The notes under the pieces were generated by a model. It was not told the DNA's origin. It made no database searches and was given only the letters and a program-made list of their open reading frames with translations. Shown piece after piece: positions 19,358 through 29,485 of a stretch of DNA of 64,000 nucleotides. The stretch is from Salinicoccus sp. Bachu38. Lineage in GTDB: Bacteria > Bacillota > Bacilli > Staphylococcales > Salinicoccaceae. Position numbers and translations under genes: made by a program. The DNA lies in contig NZ_CP138333.2 in assembly GCF_038561955.2 (NCBI RefSeq), forward strand, positions 930,001 through 994,000. The letters are read 5' to 3'. Position 1 is the stretch's first letter; every line of letters starts with the position of its first letter.

Positions 19358-19789
19358 ATGTTCATGGGAGAATTCAAGCATCAGCTCGATGCAAAAGGGC
19401 GCTTGATCGTACCAAGCAAGTTCAGGGATGCCCTGAATGGACAGTTCATCATCACCCGGGGCCTTGATCAGTGCCTGTTTGGCTATACATTGGAAGAATG
19501 GGCACAGATAGAGAATAGGATGAGTTCCCTGCCACTGACGAAAAAGGATGCCAGAAAGTTCATGAGGATGTTCTTTTCAGGTGCAACCGAAGTTGAAGTG
19601 GACAAGCAGGGGAGAATCAATATACCAACGAATTTGAGGGAGTACGCCGACCTGACGAAGGAATGTACGGTCATCGGCGTCTCGCACAGAATTGAAATAT
19701 GGAGTACAGAAAAGTGGGAGAGTTTCTATGAAGAATCGGAATCCCATTATGAAGATATAGCAGAAGAACTAATTGACTTTGACTTATAG
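19358..19789 (+). CDS. mraZ: Transcriptional regulator MraZ
   Basis: MraZ is a ring-forming DNA-binding protein of the AbrB-like fold that regulates its own operon, the division and cell wall cluster. The 143 residues contain two copies of the fold, each with a DxKGR-type DNA-binding motif: [13 protein letters not shown] (first half) and [13 protein letters not shown] (second half). The ATG at 19358 follows GAGGTGAT and gives the family N-terminus [11 protein letters not shown]; the open frame runs 11 codons further upstream. First gene of mraZ-rsmH-ftsL-pbp1-mraY-murD-divIB. Confidence 0.96.
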   Translation: MFMGEFKHQLDAKGRLIVPSKFRDALNGQFIITRGLDQCLFGYTLEEWAQIENRMSSLPLTKKDARKFMRMFFSGATEVEVDKQGRINIPTNLREYADLTKECTVIGVSHRIEIWSTEKWESFYEESESHYEDIAEELIDFDL

Positions 19790-19800
19790 GATGTGAGGAT

Positions 19801-20730
19801 ATGTTCAGGCACGACACCGTTCTATTGGAAGAAACAGTGGACGGGCTGAATATCCGTCCAGACGGCATCTATGTCGATGCCACACTCGGTGGCGGAGGGC
19901 ATAGCGCCTATATCCTTGAACAACTGACAACAGGACACCTGTACGCATTTGATCAGGATAGCTGGGCGATTCAGAACGCACAGGAAAGATTTGAAGGCAT
20001 TGACACCCTCACGCTCATACATTCCAACTTTGAGCATTTGAAGGAAGAACTCTCCAGCCGGGGGATCACGGGAGTGGATGGCATACTATACGATCTGGGC
20101 GTCTCCAGTCCACAGCTGGATATGACCGAAAGGGGATTCAGCCATTCCAAGGAAGCGAGACTCGATATGCGGATGGATCAGAGCCAGTCGCTTGATGCCC
20201 ATGAGATCGTCAATACATACACTTATGAGCAGCTGGTGGGCATCTTCTTCAGGTATGGTGAAGAGAAGTTCTCGAAAAAGATCGCAAGGGAAATCGAGCG
20301 TGTCCGTAGAGAAAAGCCGATAGAAACGACAACTGAGCTGACAGAAATCATAAAATCTCAGATTCCGCATAAATTCAGAAGAACGGGGGGGCACCCTGCC
20401 AAGCGTGTTTTCCAGGCACTGAGAATTGCAGTGAATGATGAGCTGGGGGTGTTCGAACGATCCCTCGAGCAGGCCATCGACCTTCTGAACAGGAAGGGCA
20501 GAGTATCTGTAATCACATTCCATTCCCTGGAAGACAGGATCTGCAAGCAGATGTTTGTGGAATATGAATCCGGACCTGAACTTCCGCGTAATATGCCTAT
20601 CATTCCCGAAGCCTACGAGCCCATCCTGAAGCGGGTCAACAAGAAGCCGATCGTTGCAGACGATGCGGCAATAGAAGGCAATCCGCGTGCGCGCAGTGCA
20701 AAATTGAGAATCGCAGAGAAACAAAAATAG
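19801..20730 (+). CDS. rsmH: 16S rRNA (cytosine(1402)-N4)-methyltransferase
   Basis: RsmH (MraW) methylates the N4 of C1402 in 16S rRNA. The 309 residues match the family. [13 protein letters not shown] and the SAM loop [14 protein letters not shown] lie near the N-terminus, [13 protein letters not shown] follows, and the C-terminal part has the [14 protein letters not shown] segment and ends [14 protein letters not shown]. It starts 11 bases after mraZ in the conserved dcw position. Confidence 0.97.
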   Translation: MFRHDTVLLEETVDGLNIRPDGIYVDATLGGGGHSAYILEQLTTGHLYAFDQDSWAIQNAQERFEGIDTLTLIHSNFEHLKEELSSRGITGVDGILYDLGVSSPQLDMTERGFSHSKEARLDMRMDQSQSLDAHEIVNTYTYEQLVGIFFRYGEEKFSKKIAREIERVRREKPIETTTELTEIIKSQIPHKFRRTGGHPAKRVFQALRIAVNDELGVFERSLEQAIDLLNRKGRVSVITFHSLEDRICKQMFVEYESGPELPRNMPIIPEAYEPILKRVNKKPIVADDAAIEGNPRARSAKLRIAEKQK

Positions 20731-20741
20731 GGAGTGTTATT

Positions 20742-21113
20742 ATGGCAGTAGAACGCTATCATCAGACCCTGCCGCGTCCACGGACAGAACAGGACCCGGC
20801 CCAGGGGACCAGGAAGGCCAGTCGCGTTGTTGGACTCAAGAAATTTGAAACGGTTGTATACTTAATACTGTTTGCAATGATCGCCACAGTGGCGATCTAT
20901 GTGCTGTCACTGAAGATGGAAGCCTATTCCCTGCAGACGGAGAAGACGCAGATCGAAAGTGAAATAGCGGTCAAGGAAGGCGAAATCAGCGAGCTGAAGA
21001 CGGAAGTGACCGATCTTGCCTCCTATGACAGGATCTACGAAAAAGCCAATGAACTCGGACTGGATCTGGACAATGGAAATGTAAAGGTTGCTGAGAAGTA
21101 TGGCAAGGATTAG
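20742..21113 (+). CDS. ftsL: Cell division protein FtsL
   Basis: FtsL is a bitopic divisome protein that acts with DivIB and DivIC outside the membrane to activate septal wall synthesis. The 123 residues consist of a cytoplasmic tail of about 35 residues, one transmembrane helix (about 38-58) and an extracytoplasmic coiled coil of regular heptads rich in Glu, Lys and Leu (60-105). Sequence conservation of the family is low; identification rests on this architecture and its place between rsmH and pbp1. It overlaps pbp1 by 14 bases. Confidence 0.92.
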   Translation: MAVERYHQTLPRPRTEQDPAQGTRKASRVVGLKKFETVVYLILFAMIATVAIYVLSLKMEAYSLQTEKTQIESEIAVKEGEISELKTEVTDLASYDRIYEKANELGLDLDNGNVKVAEKYGKD

Positions 21114-23250
21114 AATCAGGCTTGGTGAGAAAACTAAAACGCTATCTGTTGGTGCGCTCCTAATCTACCTTGGTATAGGAGTGCTTTTTGTTTGCATATT
21201 TTGGCAGTTCAGCTATCTCATGATAAACAAGACGCTGGATGATGAGGACCTGGTGGCCCATGGTCATGACAAGTTCAGCCGGACCGCGGTGAACGAAGGT
21301 GAACGGGGGGAGATACTGGACAGGAAAGGTAACGTTCTGGCGAGCGATATGGAAGCGTACCGGTTGGCACTGATTACGGACTCCGACTATCCGAACCATG
21401 TGACCGACCCGGAAAAGACTGCCGAAGCGCTTTCTGCCGTCATCGACATGGAAGCCTCCGAAATCCAGAAGCGGATTGAGGAAGGCATCGAAGAGGAAAG
21501 GTTCCAGGTGGAACTCGGCAAGGAAGGACGGGATCTGTCCTACAACCAGAAGAATACTTTGGAGGATGCTGAAGTTCCAGGCCTCGTCTTTGTTGCAGAG
21601 ACGAAGCGCTTCTATCCGAATGGCGACTTTGCCTCCCACCTCATCGGTTATGCTGAAAAGGGTGAAGAGTCGGATGGATTGGGTGGCCAGCTTGGCCTTG
21701 AGCGGGCTTATGATGATCTGCTGCAGGGTGAGGACGGTACAACGGACTACACGAAAGACTTGTGGGGCTACATAGTGCCGGGTACTGACACCGTCGAGCC
21801 GCCGAAGGACGGGGCGGATATGAAGCTGACCATCGATTCCAATATCCAGCTCTACCTCGAGGATTCCCTCGATACGATGCAGGAGCATTTTGAGCCGGAG
21901 GAGCTTTTCGCTGTCGTTGCGGATGCTGAAACCGGTGAGATACTGGCGAGCGGCCAGCGCCCTTCATTCAATCCGAGGACACGGGAAGGATTCGGCAACA
22001 GCTGGCTCAACATGCTGTACCAGCATTCATTCGAACCGGGCTCTACATTCAAGGTATTCGGTCTGGCCGCAGCGATTGATGCAGGTGTCTATGACCCGAA
22101 CGCAACCTATGAATCCGGATCATTCGATGTCAATGGGCATACGATCTATGACTGGGAACAGGAAGGCTGGGGGGAGATCACCTATAACGAAGGCATGCAG
22201 TATTCCTCGAACGCCCTGATGATGATACTGCAGGATAAAGTGGGCGAAGATGCGATGCTCGACTACTATCAGAAATTCGGTTTCGGGGAACCGACCGGTT
22301 CCGAATTTCCGAATGAGCAGTCCGGCACCATTGCCTGGGATGACGCGCTGCAGCGCAAGACGACTTCGTTCGGACAGACATCGACGGTGACCCCGATCCA
22401 GATGATCCAGGGCATGACTGCGATTCTGAATGACGGAAAGATGAAAAAGCCGTATGTGGTCGAATCCATCACGGACAGCGAGACGGGGGAAGTGCTCCAT
22501 AAGGGCGAGGAATCCGTCGTGCGCCAGGTGATATCGGAAGAAGCCGCCCGGAAGACACAGGAGGAGATCAATACGTTCGTCGGCGGTTCGATGGAAAGGA
22601 ACCCGCAATACCAGCTGGACGATTACGAGGTTGCCGGGAAATCGGGGACTGCACAGGTGATCGATCCTGAGGGCGGCGGCTACATGGACGGGCCATATGA
22701 ATTCCTGACATCCTTCATTGGCTATGCGCCGGAAGATGACCCCGAGGTCATCGTCTACTATGGTGTGAAGCTCGCTTCGAAGAACAAGAAGGATACATGG
22801 GACATCGGAGTCATGCCGGGCTTCAATCCGCTGATGGAACGGACACTGAAGTATCTGACTGTCGGAGAGTCCGATGAGGGGCAGGAGGCTGAAATCACCG
22901 AAGTCGGTGACTACACCGGAAAAACGATGTCAGAAGCCACTCCTGCAGCTGCAGACACGATACAGACCATCGTAATTGGAGATGGGGAAGAGATTATCGA
23001 CCACCATCCAAAAAATGATAGACTATTACCATATGAAACCTTCTTCGTAAAAACCGAGGGAGAAGCAAGAATGCCTGACCTTACAGGGCTATCCAAGCGG
23101 GAGGCAATCATGTTTGGAGCATTCATGGATATGGAGGTATCCACAGATGGCGAAGGATATGTGAAATCACAGTCCATCGCGCCGGGTACCGTACTGGGTG
23201 ATGAAGAAGCAATCGAATTCACCCTATCATCCAATGATCCAGCAGACTAG
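21100..23250 (+). CDS. pbp1: Penicillin-binding protein 1 (division transpeptidase)
   Basis: This class B PBP cross-links septal peptidoglycan at the division site. The 716 residues contain a short cytoplasmic tail, one transmembrane helix (about 16-38), a dimerisation domain, and the transpeptidase domain with the acylated serine S315 in STFK, the SSN triad at 369-371 and KSGT at 514-517. Two C-terminal PASTA repeats follow, the second starting MPDLTGLSKREA. The ATG at 21100 is chosen because an in-frame TTG four codons earlier has no suitable ribosome site. It overlaps ftsL by 14 bases, which suggests translational coupling. Confidence 0.96.
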   Translation: MARIRIRLGEKTKTLSVGALLIYLGIGVLFVCIFWQFSYLMINKTLDDEDLVAHGHDKFSRTAVNEGERGEILDRKGNVLASDMEAYRLALITDSDYPNHVTDPEKTAEALSAVIDMEASEIQKRIEEGIEEERFQVELGKEGRDLSYNQKNTLEDAEVPGLVFVAETKRFYPNGDFASHLIGYAEKGEESDGLGGQLGLERAYDDLLQGEDGTTDYTKDLWGYIVPGTDTVEPPKDGADMKLTIDSNIQLYLEDSLDTMQEHFEPEELFAVVADAETGEILASGQRPSFNPRTREGFGNSWLNMLYQHSFEPGSTFKVFGLAAAIDAGVYDPNATYESGSFDVNGHTIYDWEQEGWGEITYNEGMQYSSNALMMILQDKVGEDAMLDYYQKFGFGEPTGSEFPNEQSGTIAWDDALQRKTTSFGQTSTVTPIQMIQGMTAILNDGKMKKPYVVESITDSETGEVLHKGEESVVRQVISEEAARKTQEEINTFVGGSMERNPQYQLDDYEVAGKSGTAQVIDPEGGGYMDGPYEFLTSFIGYAPEDDPEVIVYYGVKLASKNKKDTWDIGVMPGFNPLMERTLKYLTVGESDEGQEAEITEVGDYTGKTMSEATPAAADTIQTIVIGDGEEIIDHHPKNDRLLPYETFFVKTEGEARMPDLTGLSKREAIMFGAFMDMEVSTDGEGYVKSQSIAPGTVLGDEEAIEFTLSSNDPAD

Positions 23251-23261
23251 AGGAGGACACA

Positions 23262-24224
23262 ATGAACTACTTATTTCTATTTATCGCATTTATCATCACG
23301 GCTATTCTGGTGCCGTTGACAATTCCCCTGTTGAAGCGGATGAAGTTTGGACAGTCCATCAGGGCCGAAGGACCACAGAGCCACCAGGTGAAGACGGGTA
23401 CACCGACGATGGGTGGCCTGACCTACCTCATCCCGGCGATCGTGCTGTCGATCATCACCCTGCCGCTGGTCGATGATGCCTACAAGATGCTGGTCATGGT
23501 GATCGTCACTTTGGGGTTTGGACTGATCGGCTTCATAGACGACTATATTATCGTTGTGAAAAAGGACAATAAGGGACTCTCTTCCAAACAGAAGTTCCTG
23601 GCCCAGATCGTGGTTTCGGTCATCGTCTATTTCATCATGACCCGGGCGATCCCGGATATCGCAACGGGCATCCATATACCCGGAACGGATTTCGATATTC
23701 CGCTCGGTGTGCTGTTTGTCCTGTGGATCGTCTTCTGGCAGGTCGGCTTTTCGAATGCGGTGAACCTGACGGATGGCCTTGACGGCCTGGCTACCGGTCT
23801 ATCCATCATTGCATTTTCAAGCTTTCTCATCATCGCATGGATGCGCGGGGAAATGGAGATCGTCCTTTTCCTGATGATTCTGATCGGTACGCTGGCAGGA
23901 TTTCTGGTCTACAACAAATATCCGGCAAAGCTGTTCATGGGCGATACAGGCTCGCTTGCACTGGGAGGCATCATCGCAACCGTCTCCATCATGCTCAATG
24001 AAAGCCTGCTGCTCCTCCTGATCGGAATCGTCTTCGTCATAGAGACGGCTTCTGTGATGATACAGGTGGCCTCATACAAGCTGACGGGCAAAAGAATATT
24101 CAGGATGACACCGATCCACCACCATTTTGAACTCAGCGGCTGGAGTGAATGGAAAATCGTCATCGTATTCTGGACGGTGGGTGCCATTGCAGGCGCCATC
24201 GGTGTACTATTGGGGGCGTTATAG
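23262..24224 (+). CDS. mraY: Phospho-N-acetylmuramoyl-pentapeptide-transferase
   Basis: MraY moves phospho-MurNAc-pentapeptide from UDP to undecaprenyl phosphate, making lipid I at the inner face of the membrane. The 320 residues form about ten helices. Family motifs are the N-terminal QSIRAEGPQSHQVKTGTPTM, the aspartate pair FIDDY, then NAVNLTDGLDGLATG and the histidine cluster MTPIHHHFELSGW. AGAGGAGG precedes the ATG. murD begins at the base after its stop. Confidence 0.98.
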   Translation: MNYLFLFIAFIITAILVPLTIPLLKRMKFGQSIRAEGPQSHQVKTGTPTMGGLTYLIPAIVLSIITLPLVDDAYKMLVMVIVTLGFGLIGFIDDYIIVVKKDNKGLSSKQKFLAQIVVSVIVYFIMTRAIPDIATGIHIPGTDFDIPLGVLFVLWIVFWQVGFSNAVNLTDGLDGLATGLSIIAFSSFLIIAWMRGEMEIVLFLMILIGTLAGFLVYNKYPAKLFMGDTGSLALGGIIATVSIMLNESLLLLLIGIVFVIETASVMIQVASYKLTGKRIFRMTPIHHHFELSGWSEWKIVIVFWTVGAIAGAIGVLLGAL

Positions 24225-25559
24225 ATGGAAACAGCCAGCTTTGAAAATAAGAATGTGATTGTTCTGGGCTATGGCCGGAGCGGACGGAGTGCAGTATCGG
24301 CCCTTGCATCACTCGGGGCCAACATCACACTGACGACAAATGAAGTCATCGCCGATGAAAAAATCAGGCAGACGCTCAAAGGATGGGGCGTCGAAATTGT
24401 GGACGGCCACCATCCGACGAGTCTCCTGAATGATGCCGGGCTGATCGTCAAAAACCCAGGCATCCCCTATACCATTCCATTCCTTGAAACAGCAGTCGAG
24501 CGGGACATCCCGATCATCACCGATGTGGAGCTTGCGTATCATATGTCTCCCGCCCCGATCATCGGAATCACCGGGACGAATGGAAAAACGACGGTGACGC
24601 ATCTGATCGGCGAAATGCTCGAACGCTCCGGACGCTCTCCCATACTTTGCGGGAACATCGGCTACCCTGCTTCGGAGGCGGTGAGGGAGGCGACGGCACA
24701 GGACATCCTGGTCATGGAACTCTCGTCGTTCCAGCTGATGGGAGTAAAGGATTTCTGTCCGGATACTGCAGTGTTCACGAATATCTATGAAGCACATATC
24801 GACTATCACGGATCGAGGGAAGCCTATGTCCAGGCAAAAATGAACCTCGTATCCAATATGGACGCATCGCAGACCGTCATCTTCAATGGCAGACAGCGTG
24901 AAATGCTGGCAGGTTACTCCGGGCTCTCCGTGGAATATTTTGCGGCGGAAGGTGATTATGAGGCATGCATCAAGGATGGCATGATCGTCCATAAGGGCAC
25001 CCCGCTGATCCATCTGGATGAAGTGAAGCTGCAGGGTGCCCACAACCATGAAAATATACTGGCAGCCATCCTCGCAGCCAAGAACCATGGTGCAAGTGAT
25101 GAAGCCATCAGGGAGACCCTGCTGCATTTCGGCAGCATCCCCCACCGCATGGAATACCTCGGAGAGCATGAAGGCGCAGCATACTACAACGACTCGAAGG
25201 CGACAAACAACCTGGCGACGACATTTGCGCTGGAAAGCTTCCAGTCTCCTGTAATCTGGATTGCAGGCGGCCTGGACCGTGGCCAGTCCCTGGACGGGCT
25301 CATCCCTTTCATGGACAGTGTCACCATGATCATCACGTTCGGTGAGACGAAGGACAAGTTCCAGAATCTCGCGGAGAAGACCGGGAAGGCGGCGGTGCTG
25401 GCCGAGCATCCCCATGACGCGGTGATCAAGGCCGCACAGCACGCGAATCCGGGGGATGTGGTCCTGTTCTCGCCGGCCTGTGCCAGCTGGGACCAGTACA
25501 AGGATTATGAAGCCAGGGGCGACCATTTCAAAGAAGGATTCAGTACACTCGAAAAATGA
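24225..25559 (+). CDS. murD: UDP-N-acetylmuramoyl-L-alanine--D-glutamate ligase
   Basis: MurD adds D-glutamate to UDP-MurNAc-L-Ala in the cytoplasm with ATP. The 444 residues show the N-terminal nucleotide fold VIVLGYGRSGRSAVSALASL, the P-loop GITGTNGKTTVTHLIG, and the C-terminal PHRMEYLGEHEGAAYYNDSK and GLDRG segments. There is no gap after mraY. The divIB reading frame opens on an ATG that overlaps the murD stop, although divIB probably starts slightly further on. Confidence 0.98.
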   Translation: METASFENKNVIVLGYGRSGRSAVSALASLGANITLTTNEVIADEKIRQTLKGWGVEIVDGHHPTSLLNDAGLIVKNPGIPYTIPFLETAVERDIPIITDVELAYHMSPAPIIGITGTNGKTTVTHLIGEMLERSGRSPILCGNIGYPASEAVREATAQDILVMELSSFQLMGVKDFCPDTAVFTNIYEAHIDYHGSREAYVQAKMNLVSNMDASQTVIFNGRQREMLAGYSGLSVEYFAAEGDYEACIKDGMIVHKGTPLIHLDEVKLQGAHNHENILAAILAAKNHGASDEAIRETLLHFGSIPHRMEYLGEHEGAAYYNDSKATNNLATTFALESFQSPVIWIAGGLDRGQSLDGLIPFMDSVTMIITFGETKDKFQNLAEKTGKAAVLAEHPHDAVIKAAQHANPGDVVLFSPACASWDQYKDYEARGDHFKEGFSTLEK

Positions 25560-25576
25560 AGGAAGGGGATGGGCCG

Positions 25577-26704
25577 ATGACTGAGCGACCGGATGTAGAA
25601 GAGATGAAGCAGAAGCTGAAGCGTTCGAAGGAGACGGCCCATGGGCGGTTGGACACCCGACTTGGCGACAGCTCTCCTCCGGAAGGAACAGAAGAAGAAT
25701 CCAGCGAAGGCCGGACAGTGGATGAAGAGGAGGAAGCCTCCACCTTCCATCAGAAAAAGGCGGATGCAGACCGGCACCTTTACGCTCCGCATCACGACAT
25801 CGATGAAGAGGAGATAGAAACGTTCTCCCCGAAGGAGAGGGACAAAGAAAAGCCCAGGAACCAGAAAAAGAAGCGCCCCCGGCCAAAGTTCACCCGGGCA
25901 CACTTCTACCTGCTGCTGCTGATGATGCTGCTCCTTTCCGTCGGAATGCTGATCTGGTATGTCTTCAGCAGTGCCAGTGACGTAAAAAACATAAACATCA
26001 ACGGCAATGAACTGATCAGTGATGAGGAACTGGAGGAGCGGCTGCAGTTCGGTACGGGTGATAAAATGTTCAGTGCAAACCTGTCCCGGGCAACGGAGAA
26101 CATCGCCCTGCTGCCTGCTGTCGAAGACGTGGAGATAGACCGTGAATGGTGGAACACCATCAATGTCTCCGTGACCGAATACCGCGCGGTCGGCTATGTG
26201 GCCAACGACACCGACTACTATCCGGTGCTGGAAAATGCCCAGGTGCTCCGCGGCTACCCGTCTCCACCCGGTTCGGCACCCATCCTGCACTATTTTGAAG
26301 GCCGGGAATTCGACCAGATGGTGGAAAGCCTGAACGAGATAGAGGCAGAAATACGGGAGAGCATTTCAGAAATCTACTACCGGCCATCGGAGAATTCATC
26401 CACACGCATCCATATGTTCATGAATGACGGCCAGGAGATTGTAGCCGACTACAGGACCATCAACGAGAAGATGAATTATTATCTGAGCATGCGTGAAGAG
26501 ATAGGGGATCCGAACGCCGGCATCATCGACCTTGAGATCGGCAGCAGTTTCCTGCCCTATGGCAGCGAGGAAGCTGTAGAAGTGAAGGCAGGCATCTATG
26601 AGGCCCCCGTGCAGGCGCAATACATCGAAGATGTGAATCAGGCACTTGCCAATGTGAAGGACAACCTTTCAAATATCGGGGAGGAGGGAGACGGGGAAGA
26701 ATGA
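25577..26704 (+). CDS. divIB: Cell division protein DivIB/FtsQ
   Basis: DivIB is a bitopic divisome protein that works with FtsL and DivIC. The 375 residues begin with about 105 highly charged, mostly acidic cytoplasmic residues, then one transmembrane helix (about 108-130), a POTRA domain (ASDVKNININGNELISDEEL onward) and the FtsQ-type beta domain. The C-terminus is acidic. The ATG at 25577 has AAGGAAGGGG upstream; the earlier ATG at 25556, inside the murD stop, has no ribosome site. The stop codon lies within the following terminator. Confidence 0.93.
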   Translation: MTERPDVEEMKQKLKRSKETAHGRLDTRLGDSSPPEGTEEESSEGRTVDEEEEASTFHQKKADADRHLYAPHHDIDEEEIETFSPKERDKEKPRNQKKKRPRPKFTRAHFYLLLLMMLLLSVGMLIWYVFSSASDVKNININGNELISDEELEERLQFGTGDKMFSANLSRATENIALLPAVEDVEIDREWWNTINVSVTEYRAVGYVANDTDYYPVLENAQVLRGYPSPPGSAPILHYFEGREFDQMVESLNEIEAEIRESISEIYYRPSENSSTRIHMFMNDGQEIVADYRTINEKMNYYLSMREEIGDPNAGIIDLEIGSSFLPYGSEEAVEVKAGIYEAPVQAQYIEDVNQALANVKDNLSNIGEEGDGEE

Positions 26705-26714
26705 TTCCCCGTCT
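26689..26714 (+). terminator. Terminator overlapping the divIB stop codon
   Basis: A 10-bp stem (26689-26698 with 26705-26714) spans the TGA stop at 26702-26704 in its loop and is followed by ATTTTTAT. It would split the dcw cluster into mraZ-divIB and ftsA-ftsZ units. Confidence 0.75.
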
Positions 26715-26745
26715 ATTTTTATACTGGACTATTCAGCGTAAATAG

Positions 26746-26774
26746 TTCACAATATAAAAAGTATAATGTAAACT
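26746..26774 (+). promoter_or_regulatory. Candidate ftsA-ftsZ promoter
   Basis: TTCACA (26746-26751) and TAAACT (26769-26774) are 17 bases apart. A perfect TATAAT at 26762-26767 lies between them but has no -35 at the right distance. A promoter here fits the terminator just upstream. Confidence 0.55.
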
Positions 26775-26819
26775 ATATGATAGAGACAGCTGAAACAGGC
26801 TTGCTAGGAGGCAAATGAG

Positions 26820-28277
26820 TTGAAGGAACATTATTATGTCGCCCTGGATATCGGTTCCGCGAGTGTAAAGGCGGTCGTTGGTGAGAAATTCCATGATGGT
26901 GTCAACATCATTGGCACGGGCCAGACCTTCACGGATGCGATATCCAAAGGGAAGATAAAAGATTTTGATCTGGCGAGAAATGCAATTATAGATACGGTTA
27001 AAAAAGCAAAGATCTCATCCGGTGTGGACATCGATGAAGTCTTTTTAAAAATGCCTATTACTGAAACTGAATTCAAGTTCGGAGAAGAGGAACTGCGCTT
27101 CGGCGGCAATTCCACTGAAATCAATGGTACGCACATCGAAGACCTTCTTGAAACGCTCAGAGAGCGGGAAGTCCACAGCGACAGGGAAGTCATCACAGTC
27201 TATCCCGTCCACTTCAAGGTGGATGACCTCCATGAAGTGATGGATCCGAAGGAAATGATGGCAACACAGTCGCTGTTCGTCCGGGCGGGCATCATCCTGA
27301 TGAACAGGACGATACTGATGAACGCAGTCAAATGTGTCGAAGATGCAGGCCTGACCGTACTCGACGTCTATTCCGACGCGGTCAACTATCAGCATGTACT
27401 GAGCGAGTCCGAAGTAGAGCTTGGCGGCGTGGTCATCGACATCGGTGCAGACCTGACACAGTTCGGCCATTATGAACGCGGCACACTGAAGTATGCAAGC
27501 AGCATCCCGGTCGGCGGCAACCATATTACAAATGACCTGTCGGAAGCATTCAACACGACTTTCGAAGCAGCAGAAAAAGCGAAGCAGCAGTACGGCCATG
27601 CCTTCTATGACCTCGCATCATCGGAGGATGTCGTCAGGCTGCCGCAGCGGGATGGGGAACCGGATATCGAAGTGACCCCGAAGGACCTTGCGGACATCAT
27701 CGAAATGAGACTGGAAGAAATGTTCATGACCGTCTTCGAGGCGTTGCAGGAGCAGCGCATCACGAAGGTCAATGGCGGGTTTGTCGTCACGGGGGGCACA
27801 GCAAACCTCCTCGGGGTGAAAGAACTCCTCCAGGATCTCGTCTCCGAAAAGATCAGAGTGCATATCCCAAACCAGATGGGTGCACGCAAGCCAGAATTCT
27901 CAAGTGTCATTTCCACAGTATCCAGTGGAATTATGTTTGATGAACTCCTTGAGTATGTTACAATTGATAATTATGATACGGAGTCGAAAAATACTGTAGA
28001 TACAAGCGATGGAGAGGCCTCAGGAAGCTTCTTCACAGGTCTTTTCAACAAACGCAAAGAGCAGAATACCCGCCAGCTGGAATCAGGGGAGACATACAAG
28101 TATCCGCCTGAAGAATCCCGCGAGGGGAACCCGGGTGAAGAAGAGTATTCCGACTACGCATATGATGAAGAGCGCTCGGATGAAACAGTCACCCGACGCT
28201 CTGAAGAGACACGTCAAGGCGAACAGAAAGACTACCGTGGATATATGAAGAAGCTCTTTAAAAATTTGTTTGAGTAA
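26820..28277 (+). CDS. ftsA: Cell division protein FtsA
   Basis: FtsA is the actin-like ATPase that tethers FtsZ filaments to the membrane and recruits late division proteins. The 485 residues carry the ATP motif [15 protein letters not shown], the SHS2/1C domain, the phosphate-2 segment [13 protein letters not shown] and the adenosine motif [11 protein letters not shown]. After a glutamate-rich linker (about 390-465) the chain ends in the amphipathic helix [11 protein letters not shown], the membrane anchor. The start is TTG at 26820 with AGGAGG eight bases upstream; the nearby ATG at 26815 is out of frame. Confidence 0.97.
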   Translation: MKEHYYVALDIGSASVKAVVGEKFHDGVNIIGTGQTFTDAISKGKIKDFDLARNAIIDTVKKAKISSGVDIDEVFLKMPITETEFKFGEEELRFGGNSTEINGTHIEDLLETLREREVHSDREVITVYPVHFKVDDLHEVMDPKEMMATQSLFVRAGIILMNRTILMNAVKCVEDAGLTVLDVYSDAVNYQHVLSESEVELGGVVIDIGADLTQFGHYERGTLKYASSIPVGGNHITNDLSEAFNTTFEAAEKAKQQYGHAFYDLASSEDVVRLPQRDGEPDIEVTPKDLADIIEMRLEEMFMTVFEALQEQRITKVNGGFVVTGGTANLLGVKELLQDLVSEKIRVHIPNQMGARKPEFSSVISTVSSGIMFDELLEYVTIDNYDTESKNTVDTSDGEASGSFFTGLFNKRKEQNTRQLESGETYKYPPEESREGNPGEEEYSDYAYDEERSDETVTRRSEETRQGEQKDYRGYMKKLFKNLFE

Positions 28278-28302
28278 GATGAATGACTGGGAGGAAATGA
28301 AA

Positions 28303-29427
28303 ATGTTGGAATTCGAGCAAGGGTTTAACCATATGGCAACTTTAAAAGTTGTCGGCGTCGGTGGCGGCGGCAACAACGCAGTCAATCGGATGATTGACGA
28401 CGGCATGCAGAACGTCGAGTTCATCGCAATCAATACGGACGGACAGGCTTTGAACCTGTCAAAAGCAGAATCCAAAATCCAGGTCGGTGAGAAACTGACA
28501 CGCGGTCTGGGTGCAGGGGCCAATCCGGATATCGGTAAAAAGGCCGCCGAAGAATCCAGAGAGCAGATTGAAGACGCCATCCAGGGCGCAGACATGGTCT
28601 TCGTCACTGCAGGAATGGGCGGCGGTACAGGTACAGGCGCAGCACCGATAGTAGCCAAGATTGCCAAAGAGATGGGGGCACTGACTGTAGGTGTCGTTAC
28701 ACGTCCATTCTCCTTCGAAGGCAGAAAACGCCAGACGCAGGCTTCTGCAGGAGTCGACGCAATGAAAGCCGCGGTCGATACACTCATCGTCATCCCGAAT
28801 GACCGTCTCCTGGATATCGTGGATAAATCCACGCCGATGATGGAAGCATTCAAGGAAGCGGACAACGTATTGAGACAAGGGGTCCAGGGCATTTCCGACC
28901 TCATCGCCGTCAGCGGTGAAGTGAACCTCGACTTTGCAGACGTCAAGACGATCATGACCAATCAGGGATCTGCACTCATGGGCATCGGTGTTTCCAGTGG
29001 TGAAAACCGTGCCATCGAAGCAGCCAAAAAGGCAATATCCAGTCCGCTCCTCGAAACGTCCATCGTGGGCGCCCAAGGTGTCCTGATGAATATTACAGGC
29101 AGCGAGTCACTGTCGCTGTTCGAAGCGCAGGAAGCCGCGGATGTAGTTCAGGACGCAGCGGATGAAGATGTCAACATGATCTTCGGTACGGTCATCAATC
29201 CGGAACTGGAAGATGAAATCGTCGTTACAGTCATCGCTACCGGCTTCAATGAGAAATCCGTGAACCGTACACCTGAAAGGGAAGAGAAGAAAGAATCATT
29301 CACTTACCCGACCTCTTCAAGGGAAAGCGCGCCGGAACGCGAAGCGGAACCGAGGGAGAGCAGTTCACAGGATGATGACTATGAAGTGCCTACGTTCCTG
29401 AGGAACCGTTCAAGACGCAGACGATAG
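28303..29427 (+). CDS. ftsZ: Cell division protein FtsZ
   Basis: FtsZ is the tubulin-like GTPase that forms the Z ring. The 374 residues start [10 protein letters not shown], as in staphylococci. The GTP-binding signature GGGTGTG lies near residue 105 and the T7 loop NLDFADV near 210. A variable linker leads to the C-terminal partner-binding peptide [11 protein letters not shown] and a basic end. GGGAGG is placed eight bases before the ATG at 28303; in-frame starts further upstream, reaching into the end of ftsA, are not needed. A terminator follows. Confidence 0.98.
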   Translation: MLEFEQGFNHMATLKVVGVGGGGNNAVNRMIDDGMQNVEFIAINTDGQALNLSKAESKIQVGEKLTRGLGAGANPDIGKKAAEESREQIEDAIQGADMVFVTAGMGGGTGTGAAPIVAKIAKEMGALTVGVVTRPFSFEGRKRQTQASAGVDAMKAAVDTLIVIPNDRLLDIVDKSTPMMEAFKEADNVLRQGVQGISDLIAVSGEVNLDFADVKTIMTNQGSALMGIGVSSGENRAIEAAKKAISSPLLETSIVGAQGVLMNITGSESLSLFEAQEAADVVQDAADEDVNMIFGTVINPELEDEIVVTVIATGFNEKSVNRTPEREEKKESFTYPTSSRESAPEREAEPRESSSQDDDYEVPTFLRNRSRRRR

Positions 29428-29438
29428 AAATAAGATAT

Positions 29439-29466
29439 AAGTCAGAAGGGCACGCCTTTCTGACTT
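29439..29466 (+). terminator. Terminator of ftsA-ftsZ
   Basis: A 12-bp stem with one G-U pair (29439-29450 with 29455-29466) and a CACG loop is followed by ATTTTTT, just before pgeF. Confidence 0.85.
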
Positions 29467-29485
29467 ATTTTTTGAGGTGTAACCA

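Noticed and set aside
24309-25886. Open frame of 525 codons on the minus strand across murD and divIB
   Set aside because: It covers two well-supported genes on the other strand and encodes nothing recognisable; long shadow frames are common in this GC-balanced, codon-biased DNA.
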